NCBI RefSeq assembly: GCF_020076305.1
Contig: NZ_JAIQXE010000003.1
Coordinates: 372,001 to 436,000, forward strand
Length of the DNA: 64,000 bases
From: Flavihumibacter profundi
Lineage (GTDB): Bacteria; Bacteroidota; Bacteroidia; Chitinophagales; Chitinophagaceae
Direction of reading: 5' to 3'
The notes below the pieces were generated by a model, which saw nothing but the letters and a program-made list of their open reading frames with translations, did not search any database and had not been told where the DNA came from. Below, one piece after another: positions 34,153-42,003 of this stretch (positions are counted from its first letter, which is position 1; each line of letters starts with the position of its first letter). The position numbers were made by a program, and so were the translations under genes.

Positions 34153-37100
34153 ATGAGGCCTTTTCTTTTATACATATTATGTTTACTTGCAATTAATAGT
34201 AACTCCCAACCCGTTGCTTACACTACCGCCAATGCACATTCGCATAATGACTACGAGCAAAAAGTTCCATTTCATACTGCATATAATGAACAATTCGGAT
34301 CCATCGAAGCAGATATCCATCTTGTAAAGGGGCAATTACTTGTAGGCCACGACCCGGAAGATCTTAAGGAAAACAGGACCCTTGAGAACATGTACCTGGT
34401 TCCGCTTATTGAATACAATGATAAAAACAGAAAGCTGCAGATTTTAATTGACCTTAAAACTGAAGCCATATCAACCCTTAATGCCCTGGTTACTACTTTA
34501 AAAAAATATCCTGCGATCATTGAAAGCAAATCGATAAGGATAGTTGTAACCGGCAATAAACCTAACCAGAAACAATTTGGGCAATATCCTGATTTCATTT
34601 GGTTTGATGGAAACCTGAATGAAAATTATACAGCCGGGGAACTGAAAAAAATTGCCATGCTCAGTGCTGATTTTGGCAGTTACACCAAGGGGAATAACGC
34701 GTTGCCAATACTTAATGAGGACCGCAAAAAGATTATTGCAGCTATTGACAAAGGCCATAAACTAAAAAAGCCGGTCCGCTTCTGGGGTGGACCCGATTCT
34801 CCTGAAGCCTGGGAAGAAATGATCAATCTTAAAGTCGATTACATCAATACTGACCATATCCACGAACTTTCTGATTTCCTTACCAACCGGAATAAATCAG
34901 TTCGCCTTTTACCGTATAACCGTATCATCCGGTCGGCAGGGGAAGTAATCAGGTATGGACAGCCAGAACTTGAAAACCATGCATTGGATGTTGCCATCCT
35001 GGAAAAAAACAGCCTTGTGGTTGTAGAAGACCGGTATGGAATATTTATTGTGGATATAAATAGTAAAAAGATAGTAGGCAAGTGGAGTTTTGGGGATATG
35101 CCAGATTATAGTGGTTACATGAGTACGTATTCCGGAATTAAAACTTTCCAGGAAAATGGAAAGACCTGGATCGTTTGGAGTGCAGTGGGCAGAACTGGCG
35201 GGCAGGCAGCCCTGATGATCGCTGAATGGGATAAGGGAATAAGGAATGTAAGGGATATACAATTTGAAACACTGGCTCCGGCCGACAATGCCATCCCGAA
35301 TGAAATAGCAATAGCCAGGGAAAATAATTCCCTGTTCCTTTATGTTGTTCTCAATGGCAATAATGAATTGTTGAAAATTGACTGGAATACCCAGAAAATT
35401 ATTTGGAAAACAGCCACAGGTGTTGCACCGTACGGACTAACTATCGCCAATAATAAAATTTATGTAAGCAACTGGGCGGGCGAAACAGCTACTGATTCGC
35501 TCCGGGAAAGAGCTGGAGTGCCCTGGGGACTTGCCTATACTGATCCACGTACAGGTGCAACTGCCGGAGGGACTGTTTCCGTTTTTGATATTACCAATGG
35601 AAAACAGACGGCAGAAATCAGGGTAGGACTTCATCCCAATGCAATCAGGGCATCAAACGATGGAAAATTCATTTATGTTGCCAATGGTTCAAGTGATGAG
35701 GTTTCTGTAATAAATTCCAGTTACAACAGTGTTTCAGAAACTATTTTTGTAGGAAGGCTAAGGGGTAAGGAATCATACCAGGGCAGTACACCAAATGGAC
35801 TCGAACTAAATGAGGATAATTCAATACTGTATGTGTCAAATGGTATGGATAACGCAGTAGCTGTTGTACATCTTGGTAAAAATGCCTCTTCAACAGGAAA
35901 AAATAAATCATCAGTCATTGGTTATATACCAACAGAAGCCTACCCTGCCGGATTAAAACTAACCGGTAATTCATTAGTAGTTGCCAACCTTGAAGCTGAC
36001 GGAGCCAATGTTATCGATCAAAACAAACACGCGAGACAGATTCACAATGAACTAGCTTCCATCAGTATTATTCCTGTTCCCGATAAGCCAACACTTGAAA
36101 TATACACGCAGGAAGTAGCGCAATTGAATTTGATGAACAGGATGGACCTGCTATCATTGCCCCCAAGAACTGGTGTAGCTCCAGTTCCTGTTCCGGAAAG
36201 GTTAGGAGAACCATCTGTATTCAAGCATGTCGTTTATATCATTAAGGAAAACAAGACCTATGACCAGGTTTTTGGCGACATGCAAAAAGGGCGAAGCGAT
36301 AGCAGCCTCTGTGTATTCGGGGAAAAGGTAACGCCCAATACACACGCCCTTGCCAGGCAATTTGGATGGATGGATGATTACAATGCATCAGGAAAATCAT
36401 CTGCAGAAGGGCACCAGTGGACTGACGCAGGGATGGTATCCGATTACGTTGAAAAAAATGTAAGGGCATGGTTCAGGAGTTACCCGCATCGCCAGGCAGA
36501 TGCCCTGGTATACAATAAAAACGGATTCATCTGGAACCAGGCATTGGACTATGGAAAAAAAGTCCGGATATATGGCGAAGCCTGTACATCAATATATGAC
36601 CCTAAACTGAAATGGATCGATATTTATAATAATTATAAAGCAGGAAAAAAACCGGTATGGACTAATACAAGCACCATTGCAAGAATTTTACCGGTTATTT
36701 CCCCAACTTACCCAGATTGCGACAACATTACTTTTACTGATCAATACCGGGCAGATATTTTTATCAATGAATGGAAGCAATATGAACAGGGCGACAGTTT
36801 ACCCGACCTGCTTTTACTGTCGCTGCCCAATGATCACAGTGCCGGCACATCCCCTGATTTCCCAACCCCGAATGCAATGGTGGCTGACAATGACCTGGCC
36901 CTGGGCAGGATAATAGAAACCATCACAAAAAGTAAATACTGGGACTCAACGGTAATTTTTGTAACAGAAGATGATTCACAAAGCGGCTGGGACCATATAT
37001 CAGCTTACAGGACGATTGGCCTTACTATAAGTCCATATAGCAACCGCAGTCTTGTATCTGCCCATTACAACCAAACTTCAATGCTCAGGACAATAGAGCA

Positions 37101-37386
37101 AATCCTTGGCATTCCTCCTATGAATATTATGGATGCTACGGCAAGGTTAATGACTGATTGTTTCCAAAACAAGCCCGACAGGTCAGGATTCACAGCAATA
37201 CCTAACAATATCCCTTTAGACCAAATGAACCTCCCCTTGCAAAGCCTGCGCGGCAGGGCAAAAAAACTTGCAGAGCAATCACAGAATGAGGTATTCAATG
37301 AAGTGGATGGAGGAAAGGATGATGAAATGAACAAAATAATTTGGGCTTATGCAAAAGGCAAGCGCAAGTATCCAAAGAGGAAGTAA
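34153..37386 (+). CDS. three-part exported fusion: phosphodiesterase-like, beta-propeller, phosphoesterase
   Basis: 1077 residues with a signal peptide (LLYILCLLAINSNSQ). Residues about 25-265 form a PLC-like TIM barrel of the AIM6/glycerophosphodiesterase type (HSHNDYEQK, SIEADIHLVKGQLLVGHDP, LQILIDLKTE). Residues about 270-640 are a YncE/YVTN-type propeller (FIYVANGSSDEVSVINSS). Residues about 690-1000 are a phosphoesterase of the PF04185 phospholipase C/acid phosphatase family (VVYIIKENKTYDQVFGDM, NDHSAGTSPDFPTPN, TEDDSQSGWDHI). It is predicted to cleave phosphodiesters and monoesters outside the cytosol to scavenge phosphate. I start at 34153 because the signal peptide begins there. Confidence 0.88.
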   Translation: MRPFLLYILCLLAINSNSQPVAYTTANAHSHNDYEQKVPFHTAYNEQFGSIEADIHLVKGQLLVGHDPEDLKENRTLENMYLVPLIEYNDKNRKLQILIDLKTEAISTLNALVTTLKKYPAIIESKSIRIVVTGNKPNQKQFGQYPDFIWFDGNLNENYTAGELKKIAMLSADFGSYTKGNNALPILNEDRKKIIAAIDKGHKLKKPVRFWGGPDSPEAWEEMINLKVDYINTDHIHELSDFLTNRNKSVRLLPYNRIIRSAGEVIRYGQPELENHALDVAILEKNSLVVVEDRYGIFIVDINSKKIVGKWSFGDMPDYSGYMSTYSGIKTFQENGKTWIVWSAVGRTGGQAALMIAEWDKGIRNVRDIQFETLAPADNAIPNEIAIARENNSLFLYVVLNGNNELLKIDWNTQKIIWKTATGVAPYGLTIANNKIYVSNWAGETATDSLRERAGVPWGLAYTDPRTGATAGGTVSVFDITNGKQTAEIRVGLHPNAIRASNDGKFIYVANGSSDEVSVINSSYNSVSETIFVGRLRGKESYQGSTPNGLELNEDNSILYVSNGMDNAVAVVHLGKNASSTGKNKSSVIGYIPTEAYPAGLKLTGNSLVVANLEADGANVIDQNKHARQIHNELASISIIPVPDKPTLEIYTQEVAQLNLMNRMDLLSLPPRTGVAPVPVPERLGEPSVFKHVVYIIKENKTYDQVFGDMQKGRSDSSLCVFGEKVTPNTHALARQFGWMDDYNASGKSSAEGHQWTDAGMVSDYVEKNVRAWFRSYPHRQADALVYNKNGFIWNQALDYGKKVRIYGEACTSIYDPKLKWIDIYNNYKAGKKPVWTNTSTIARILPVISPTYPDCDNITFTDQYRADIFINEWKQYEQGDSLPDLLLLSLPNDHSAGTSPDFPTPNAMVADNDLALGRIIETITKSKYWDSTVIFVTEDDSQSGWDHISAYRTIGLTISPYSNRSLVSAHYNQTSMLRTIEQILGIPPMNIMDATARLMTDCFQNKPDRSGFTAIPNNIPLDQMNLPLQSLRGRAKKLAEQSQNEVFNEVDGGKDDEMNKIIWAYAKGKRKYPKRK

Positions 37387-37406
37387 GGTCTGTTTAACCA
37401 AAGTAT

Positions 37407-37439
37407 AAAAAAAGCAGGTGGGTTGCCACCTGCTTTTTT
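37407..37439. terminator. bidirectional intrinsic terminator
   Basis: The stem AGCAGGTGG/CCACCTGCT with loop GTTG is flanked by an A-run and a T-run. It lies between the convergent fusion gene and the DUF3570 gene and can serve both. Confidence 0.9.
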
Positions 37440-37461
37440 ATTCTTCAATTTTGAATGTCCT

Positions 37462-38700
37462 TTATTTAAATGTGAAGGCAAAGGTTATAACATGTGCATA
37501 TAAGTCTGTTGTTTGGGTGTAATGTCCGTACCGGGCCTCCATAGCACTTACATGTTGGTTAAAGATACCACCGGGCGGCGCAAGGTGAATGCCAACACCC
37601 ATAAACTGACTGTTCAAAGCAGATAAGGAATAATTGCTGGTATAATATTGGTCAGCAGCCGTATGTGTTCCGATAGCACCGAAATATTTTGACCCCGTTT
37701 GGGTATAATACCTGTAAAAAGGTGAAACAGAAAAGAAGGAGGTAATCTTAACCGGCACTTCCAGTTCAGCAGTATGTGAAGTTATTCCCCAATCATCTTT
37801 ATAATACCGGTAATAGCTGCGCAGAACTACCTTATCACCCAGGAAATAATTTAGCCTGAAACCAAGTGGTATTTTTACCCGTGAACTAGGCAGGTTTTCA
37901 ACATGCACCGTACCGTCATTAAAATAAACCCTGTGAAAAGGCAGGCCGAGGTATCCGCTTTGTGCAACAAGGTCCAACATAACACTAAACTGCATGCGGG
38001 TATTTACAATCTGGTCTACGGAAGTGGATAATGTAAACGTGTTCCTTGGGCTGGTAGGTATATTCTCTTTTTCTGACTCGCCGTCACCTGATACAACCCT
38101 GCCACTTGCAGTTGTATACGTTGAAGGTTGGGTGGGCACAGAAGCAGGAATTAATTCAGAGGGATAGATCAGCGTCACTTTGTCAAAGAAATTTGAAATT
38201 TTACCATTGATTTCAGTGTTTGAGCTAATCTTCCTGGTTGCATGGGCTTCCAATCCAAAAGATTTATAATTATATTCAGTTGAAAAATAGGTACCGAAAC
38301 CAAAACTATTCCCTTTGATATTCTCAACAGTATAGTTAAGCGAGGGGTAAAAGCGGGTTCCGTTTGTATTAGATGCACCGGTTTTGGAAACATAGGCAGC
38401 AGAAGCTGCAGTGTGGTGGTCGAAACCTATTTCCCCGCTCAGCGTATGCTTGTTATGCGCCATGTCCCATCCAACAAATTTCAATTCAAGGCCATTGGCA
38501 AAATCCACAACATGTTCATTACCCAAACCTCCCATTACCGCGGAATGGTTCCCCTCCTGGGTATAATAGCTTGATACCAGGTTAATTTCGTCCAGCCGCA
38601 ATGGCTTGGGATCGTAGAGTGTATCGGCGCGGTTGCTTTGTCCAAAAGCACTGACAAGATTGATATACAAGCCAATTACGGCCAAAGACAATTTTCGCAT
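37462..38700 (-). CDS. DUF3570 outer-membrane barrel protein
   Basis: 412 residues with a signal peptide (GLYINLVSAFGQ). The DUF3570 family is marked by EINLVSSYYTQEGNHSAVMGG, DVAHNK-like WDMAHNKHTLSGEIGFDHHTAASA and the strand-rich second half (VVLRSYYRYYKDDWGITSHTAELEVPVKI, FFSVSPFYRYYTQTGSKYF). Function unknown; predicted outer-membrane barrel. It is the last gene of the thioredoxin/ApbE/DUF4266 run, 23 bases after DUF4266. DUF3570 and DUF4266 genes occur together in many Bacteroidota and Proteobacteria. Confidence 0.88.
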   Translation of the reverse strand: MRKLSLAVIGLYINLVSAFGQSNRADTLYDPKPLRLDEINLVSSYYTQEGNHSAVMGGLGNEHVVDFANGLELKFVGWDMAHNKHTLSGEIGFDHHTAASAAYVSKTGASNTNGTRFYPSLNYTVENIKGNSFGFGTYFSTEYNYKSFGLEAHATRKISSNTEINGKISNFFDKVTLIYPSELIPASVPTQPSTYTTASGRVVSGDGESEKENIPTSPRNTFTLSTSVDQIVNTRMQFSVMLDLVAQSGYLGLPFHRVYFNDGTVHVENLPSSRVKIPLGFRLNYFLGDKVVLRSYYRYYKDDWGITSHTAELEVPVKITSFFSVSPFYRYYTQTGSKYFGAIGTHTAADQYYTSNYSLSALNSQFMGVGIHLAPPGGIFNQHVSAMEARYGHYTQTTDLYAHVITFAFTFK

Positions 38701-38723
38701 GTCAATAAAATAATTGTTTGAAA

Positions 38724-38939
38724 TTAATTACAGCCGCAACCGCCGCCTGTTTTGCCACCATTTGCACCGGCAGACCCTTCCCGGTAAGTTTGAAAATTCA
38801 ATTCTGTTTTCTGGCTTTTCCTGGTTCCCAGCGACATGTCTGAATCATTGAGCTTGCTCTTCTGGTACTCCTTTACTGATGTGCAGGAAACCAGGCCTAA
38901 GACCAGAAAGACAAAGAAAACACCGGTTATTTTTTTCAT
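38724..38939 (-). CDS. DUF4266 small lipoprotein with GGGCGCN tail
   Basis: 71 residues. A lipobox (LVLGLVSCTSVKEYQK) gives a mature chain of about 53 residues that starts VKEYQKSKLNDSDMS and ends in the conserved GGKTGGGCGCN. The tail is a flexible Gly-rich arm with a CxC pair at the very C-terminus, suited to metal binding, disulfide exchange or covalent cofactor attachment. It lies between ApbE (10-base gap) and DUF3570, so the three are likely one system. The family is known only as DUF4266. Confidence 0.88.
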   Translation of the reverse strand: MKKITGVFFVFLVLGLVSCTSVKEYQKSKLNDSDMSLGTRKSQKTELNFQTYREGSAGANGGKTGGGCGCN

Positions 38940-38949
38940 GATGAATTAT

Positions 38950-39900
38950 TTATGCAAAATGCAGGTTTCCCGAAGTGTAAATTTTATCGTTATCGTCAAT
39001 AATAATTGCTTCAATATTCTTTAGCTGGTTGATCATATCAAGGCCCGTGCGGATACCCATTATCGTTACAGGAGTAGCCATGGCATCAGCAATTTCCGCA
39101 TTGGGGGTAATTATCGTAACACTTTTGATCCCCTGCACCGGCAGGCCGGTCCGGGGATTAATGGTATGGGAATATTTTACGCCATTAATCATAGTAAATT
39201 TTTCATAATTGCCGGATGTGGCTACTGCCATATCCGTTACCTCAAGCACTGAGAATATTTTATTGGCGAAATTCGGATTTACGATTCCAACTGTCCATGG
39301 CTTCCCATCAGGTTGCACTCCCCATGCGGCCAAATCACCTGAGGCATTCACAATACCACTCTCAACCCCCGATTCTTTCAGCAACTGCTTTGCCTTTTCA
39401 GCAGCATACCCTTTGCCGATGCCACCAAAGCCAATACGCATTCCCTTTTCTTTTAAATAAACAGTATGCTCTTTTTCGTCTAACAGGATGTTCCTGTAAT
39501 TAATAAGCCGCACCATTTTTTTTGCGGTTTTGGCATCAGGCAAACGGGTCATTGTTTGGTCAAAGTTCCAGAGTCTTTTATCTATAGAACCGTATGTAAT
39601 GTCAAATGCTCCCTGTGTTATATCTGAAATCCTGATGGATCGCTTTATCAGCTGGAATGTTTCCTCGCTTACTTTAACAGGAGATATACCGGCTGCCCGG
39701 TTCACCTGGTTGGTTTCGCTGTTCTCGTCATAAGTAGTCAGTAATTGCTCAATTCTTTTTATTTCTGCAACAGCAGCAGCAATTCTGTCATTGGCCCATT
39801 CCGCATCAGGGGAAACAACCGTAATTTCAAAACGGTTTCCCATCAGCTTCATAGCCTGTTTATGAATACAGGATGCTATGGCGTTTTTAGTTGCCGGCAT
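38950..39900 (-). CDS. FAD:protein FMN transferase (ApbE family)
   Basis: 316 residues. The enzyme moves FMN from FAD onto a Thr/Ser of a partner protein, using Mg2+. Family motifs present: MGNRFEITVV, KRIEQLLTTYDENSETNQVNR, GAFDITYGSI, FGGIGKGYAAEKA, VNASGDLAAWG and YSHTINPRTGLPV. No signal peptide is visible in the residues before MGNRF, unlike most Gram-negative ApbE proteins. It overlaps the thioredoxin gene by 14 bases. No typical FMN-acceptor motif ([D]-x-x-[ST]-[GA]-A-T) was noticed in DUF4266 or DUF3570, so the acceptor is unknown. Confidence 0.92.
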   Translation of the reverse strand: MPATKNAIASCIHKQAMKLMGNRFEITVVSPDAEWANDRIAAAVAEIKRIEQLLTTYDENSETNQVNRAAGISPVKVSEETFQLIKRSIRISDITQGAFDITYGSIDKRLWNFDQTMTRLPDAKTAKKMVRLINYRNILLDEKEHTVYLKEKGMRIGFGGIGKGYAAEKAKQLLKESGVESGIVNASGDLAAWGVQPDGKPWTVGIVNPNFANKIFSVLEVTDMAVATSGNYEKFTMINGVKYSHTINPRTGLPVQGIKSVTIITPNAEIADAMATPVTIMGIRTGLDMINQLKNIEAIIIDDNDKIYTSGNLHFA

Positions 39901-40327
39901 CTATTGCCTGTTTGACTTCATTGGTAAATGCTTCAGCACTTTCCTTGGGAAAACCATCCCAGGCCTTAATTATTTTTCCATCAGCATTTAATAAAACTGT
40001 GTACGGAAAATGGCCGGCTGAATTGTAGGTATCTGCTAATTTTTCATTTTGTTGCTCCTGCGCTTTAGGCAACTGGTTTTTTTTCAGTCTCGGGAAATCA
40101 GCGTTAACCAACACCAGTTGTTCGTTGGCGAATGAAGTGAATGCTTCACTGTCAAAAATTTCCTTATGCAGCCTGATACAGGGACCACACCAGTCAGACC
40201 CGGAAAAATTCAGTAAAATATACTGGTGCTTTTCCAGTGCGGCCTTCTTAGCCTCCGTAAAATCTGTAAACCAGGTTGCGGAAGTAACTGTGAATAGAGA
40301 TACTAGAGCAATAGCCAATAACTTCAT
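39887..40327 (-). CDS. exported thioredoxin-like protein
   Basis: 146 residues with a signal peptide (LAIALVSLFTVTSA) and a thioredoxin fold: LLNFSGSDWCGPCIRLHKEIF holds the redox pair WCGPC, and FPYTVLLNADGKIIKAWDGFP holds the cis-Pro. A soluble periplasmic thiol-disulfide protein. It is the first gene of the run leading to ApbE, DUF4266 and DUF3570, and the terminal CxC of DUF4266 is a plausible substrate (inference). Confidence 0.92.
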   Translation of the reverse strand: MKLLAIALVSLFTVTSATWFTDFTEAKKAALEKHQYILLNFSGSDWCGPCIRLHKEIFDSEAFTSFANEQLVLVNADFPRLKKNQLPKAQEQQNEKLADTYNSAGHFPYTVLLNADGKIIKAWDGFPKESAEAFTNEVKQAIDAGN

Positions 40328-40461
40328 ACGATTTTCCTTTTATTCGTTTCAGGAGATGTTCCAACATCATTTCAGGGAATAAAAGTACCTATGGCAATTG
40401 TTAAACGGGAATGAGGTATGTTAAATGACGAAAAATTAGCATATCCACAACATAGGGACAT

Positions 40462-40502
40462 AAAAAAACCGCATCATAAATCAGTGATTAATAATGCGGT
40501 TA
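40462..40502 (-). terminator. terminator after tRNA-Arg
   Basis: Read on the minus strand, AACCGCAT pairs with ATGCGGTT around a loop of about 18 bases, followed by a run of seven T. It lies 12 bases past the tRNA 3' end. Confidence 0.8.
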
Positions 40503-40513
40503 TCACTTGTTTG

Positions 40514-40585
40514 TAGTCCCGACAGGAATCGAACCTGTATCTAAAGTTTAGGAAACTTCTATTCTATCCATTGAACTACGGGACC
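40514..40585 (-). tRNA. tRNA-Arg (anticodon CCU)
   Basis: The minus strand folds into a full cloverleaf: acceptor GGTCCCG/CGGGACT (closing G-T pair), a D arm with GTTCAATGGAT, anticodon stem GAAGT/ACTTT with loop TTCCTAA (anticodon CCT at loop positions 3-5, reads AGG), and a T arm CAGG-TTCGATT-CCTG. Discriminator A; the CCA end is not encoded. Confidence 0.95.
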
Positions 40586-40703
40586 AGGAATTTTCTTCCG
40601 GGCAGCAAAAATAATGGTTTTGCCTATTCAGCGATCGGTATTGTTATAATTGCGTCCATTAAGTCACACATATTACTCAATTACAACATGTTAACTTAAT
40701 TTA

Positions 40704-40750
40704 TTTTACCCGCCGGGTTTTACCCGGCAGGTAATACCCGGCGGGTAAAA
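40704..40750. repeat. GC-rich inverted repeat with a third half-copy
   Basis: TTTTACCCGCCGGGT (40704-40718) and its perfect reverse complement (40736-40750) flank a 17-base spacer that itself holds ACCCGGCAGGT, a near copy of the arm. It sits just upstream of the -7 element of the TPR gene, so it may be an operator, or one of a dispersed repeat family. Confidence 0.7.
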
Positions 40751-40765
40751 TAGCCTGCCCTTCCC

Positions 40766-40773
40766 TATCTTTG
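40766..40773 (+). promoter_or_regulatory. -7 promoter element of the TPR gene
   Basis: TATCTTTG matches TAnnTTTG and lies 17 bases before the ATG at 40791, predicting a leader of only about 10 bases. Confidence 0.5.
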
Positions 40774-40790
40774 CCGTCCATTTGAACATT

Positions 40791-41441
40791 ATGAAGTTTT
40801 ATAATTTAGTTATCCGCTATAGACTGTATATCGGTGTTGCCTTCCTGATCCTAGCCGTAGTAACCAATATTTACGGCGGTTTTTGGCCTGCCTTCCTGCC
40901 TTACCTGATTGGTGCCATCCTTATTTTCGGCCATTTTTTCTTTGGCCCAATGCGCCTCATTCAGGAGCATATGGAATCCGGCGATATGGAAGCAGCCGAA
41001 AAAGTGCTTTCCGCCATTAAATATCCCAACCTGCTGTACAAACCCATCCGCTCGGTATTTTATACCCTGAAGGGGAATATCGCCATGATGAAGCAGGACT
41101 ATGACGGTGCTGAAAAAATGATGCAAAAGGGCCTGGACCTGGGTATGCCCATGAAGGAAGCCGAAGGTGCAAGTTTGCTTCAGATGGGCATGATCGCCAT
41201 GCAACGCAGCGACCTGAAGGGTGCTGAAAGCCATATCCGCATGGCCTTACGCAAAGGTTTACCCGACAAGGAAAATGAAGCTGCGGCATACCTCCAGATG
41301 TGCAGCATCATGATGACCAAAAGGGAATTTCGCAGCGCAAAAGATTTTTTCCGCAAGGCAAAAGCCCTGAAACCAACCACCCCGCAAATCATAGACCAGA
41401 TCAAACAGATAGAGAAGTATATCGCCAGGATGCCGGGTTAA
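40791..41441 (+). CDS. membrane-anchored tetratricopeptide-repeat protein
   Basis: 216 residues. Two hydrophobic segments near the N-terminus (about 11-30 and 31-50) are followed by a TPR region from about residue 60 to 205 (GNIAMMKQDYDGAEKMMQKGLDLG, AAAYLQMCSIMMTKREFRSAKDFFRKAKAL). Probably an inner-membrane protein with a soluble TPR domain that scaffolds other proteins. No partner is clear from context. The start at 40791 fits the promoter. Its stop overlaps that of the convergent SRPBCC gene. Confidence 0.8.
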   Translation: MKFYNLVIRYRLYIGVAFLILAVVTNIYGGFWPAFLPYLIGAILIFGHFFFGPMRLIQEHMESGDMEAAEKVLSAIKYPNLLYKPIRSVFYTLKGNIAMMKQDYDGAEKMMQKGLDLGMPMKEAEGASLLQMGMIAMQRSDLKGAESHIRMALRKGLPDKENEAAAYLQMCSIMMTKREFRSAKDFFRKAKALKPTTPQIIDQIKQIEKYIARMPG

Positions 41442-41905
41442 TTCCAGCGACCGAATAATTCTTCGACTTTCCTGAACCGGAAATTAAAAATTCCGTTGAG
41501 CTGTTGCCGCACAAACAGGCTATTGGCTACATCACCCAATATCCAAAGGGGCAGTTTATAATGCACGATATCAGTCATCTCAACCCCACCTTCAATAGCC
41601 TTAAAATGATGCTGGTGGTGCCACATGGCATATGGCCCGAACCTTTGTTCATCTACAAAATACTTACCCGCATCTACATGCGTAATTTCGGTCATCCAGT
41701 ATAATGGCACGCCTAATAAAGGCTTTACCGTATACTCGATGATCTGGCCGGCATACATTTTTTCGCCGTGATGCGCTGAAATGATCTGGAATCCAAGGTG
41801 GTTGGGCGTTATATCGGCAAGGTTAGCCGGACTGGAAAAAAAGTCCCAGGCCCTGTCAAGGGATACGGGCAGCCGCTGAACAGTTTTGATAGAATAAACA
41901 GCCAT
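41438..41905 (-). CDS. SRPBCC (START-like) family protein
   Basis: 155 residues with the helix-grip fold: YSIKTVQRLPVSLDRAWDFFSSPANLADITPNHLGFQI at the N-terminus and VDEQRFGPYAMWHHQHHFKAIEGGVEMTDIVHYKLPL, which is typical of the cytosolic coenzyme-Q-binding/cell-division-inhibitor-like branch. It would bind a small hydrophobic ligand. The start at 41905 removes an unlikely N-terminal stretch. The TAA codons of this gene and the convergent TPR gene overlap within four bases. Confidence 0.88.
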   Translation of the reverse strand: MAVYSIKTVQRLPVSLDRAWDFFSSPANLADITPNHLGFQIISAHHGEKMYAGQIIEYTVKPLLGVPLYWMTEITHVDAGKYFVDEQRFGPYAMWHHQHHFKAIEGGVEMTDIVHYKLPLWILGDVANSLFVRQQLNGIFNFRFRKVEELFGRWN

Positions 41906-41970
41906 TTGTAAAGATTGTAATTTAACAACCCCCAAATGGTAAAAAGGTTCGGGATCTATCTAAAAGCGGC

Positions 41971-41978
41971 TAAGTTTG
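41971..41978 (+). promoter_or_regulatory. -7 promoter element before the Ig-like lipoprotein
   Basis: TAAGTTTG matches TAnnTTTG. It predicts transcription from about 41985, downstream of a possible TTG start at 41983, so the ATG at 42004 is the likelier start. Confidence 0.5.
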
Positions 41979-42003
41979 CATCTTGAAAAAATCATTGACC
42001 GCT

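Noticed and set aside
38724-38939. DUF4266 protein as a RiPP precursor peptide
   Set aside because: The Gly/Cys-rich C-terminus looks like a core peptide, but the N-terminus is a lipoprotein signal and no RiPP enzymes are nearby.
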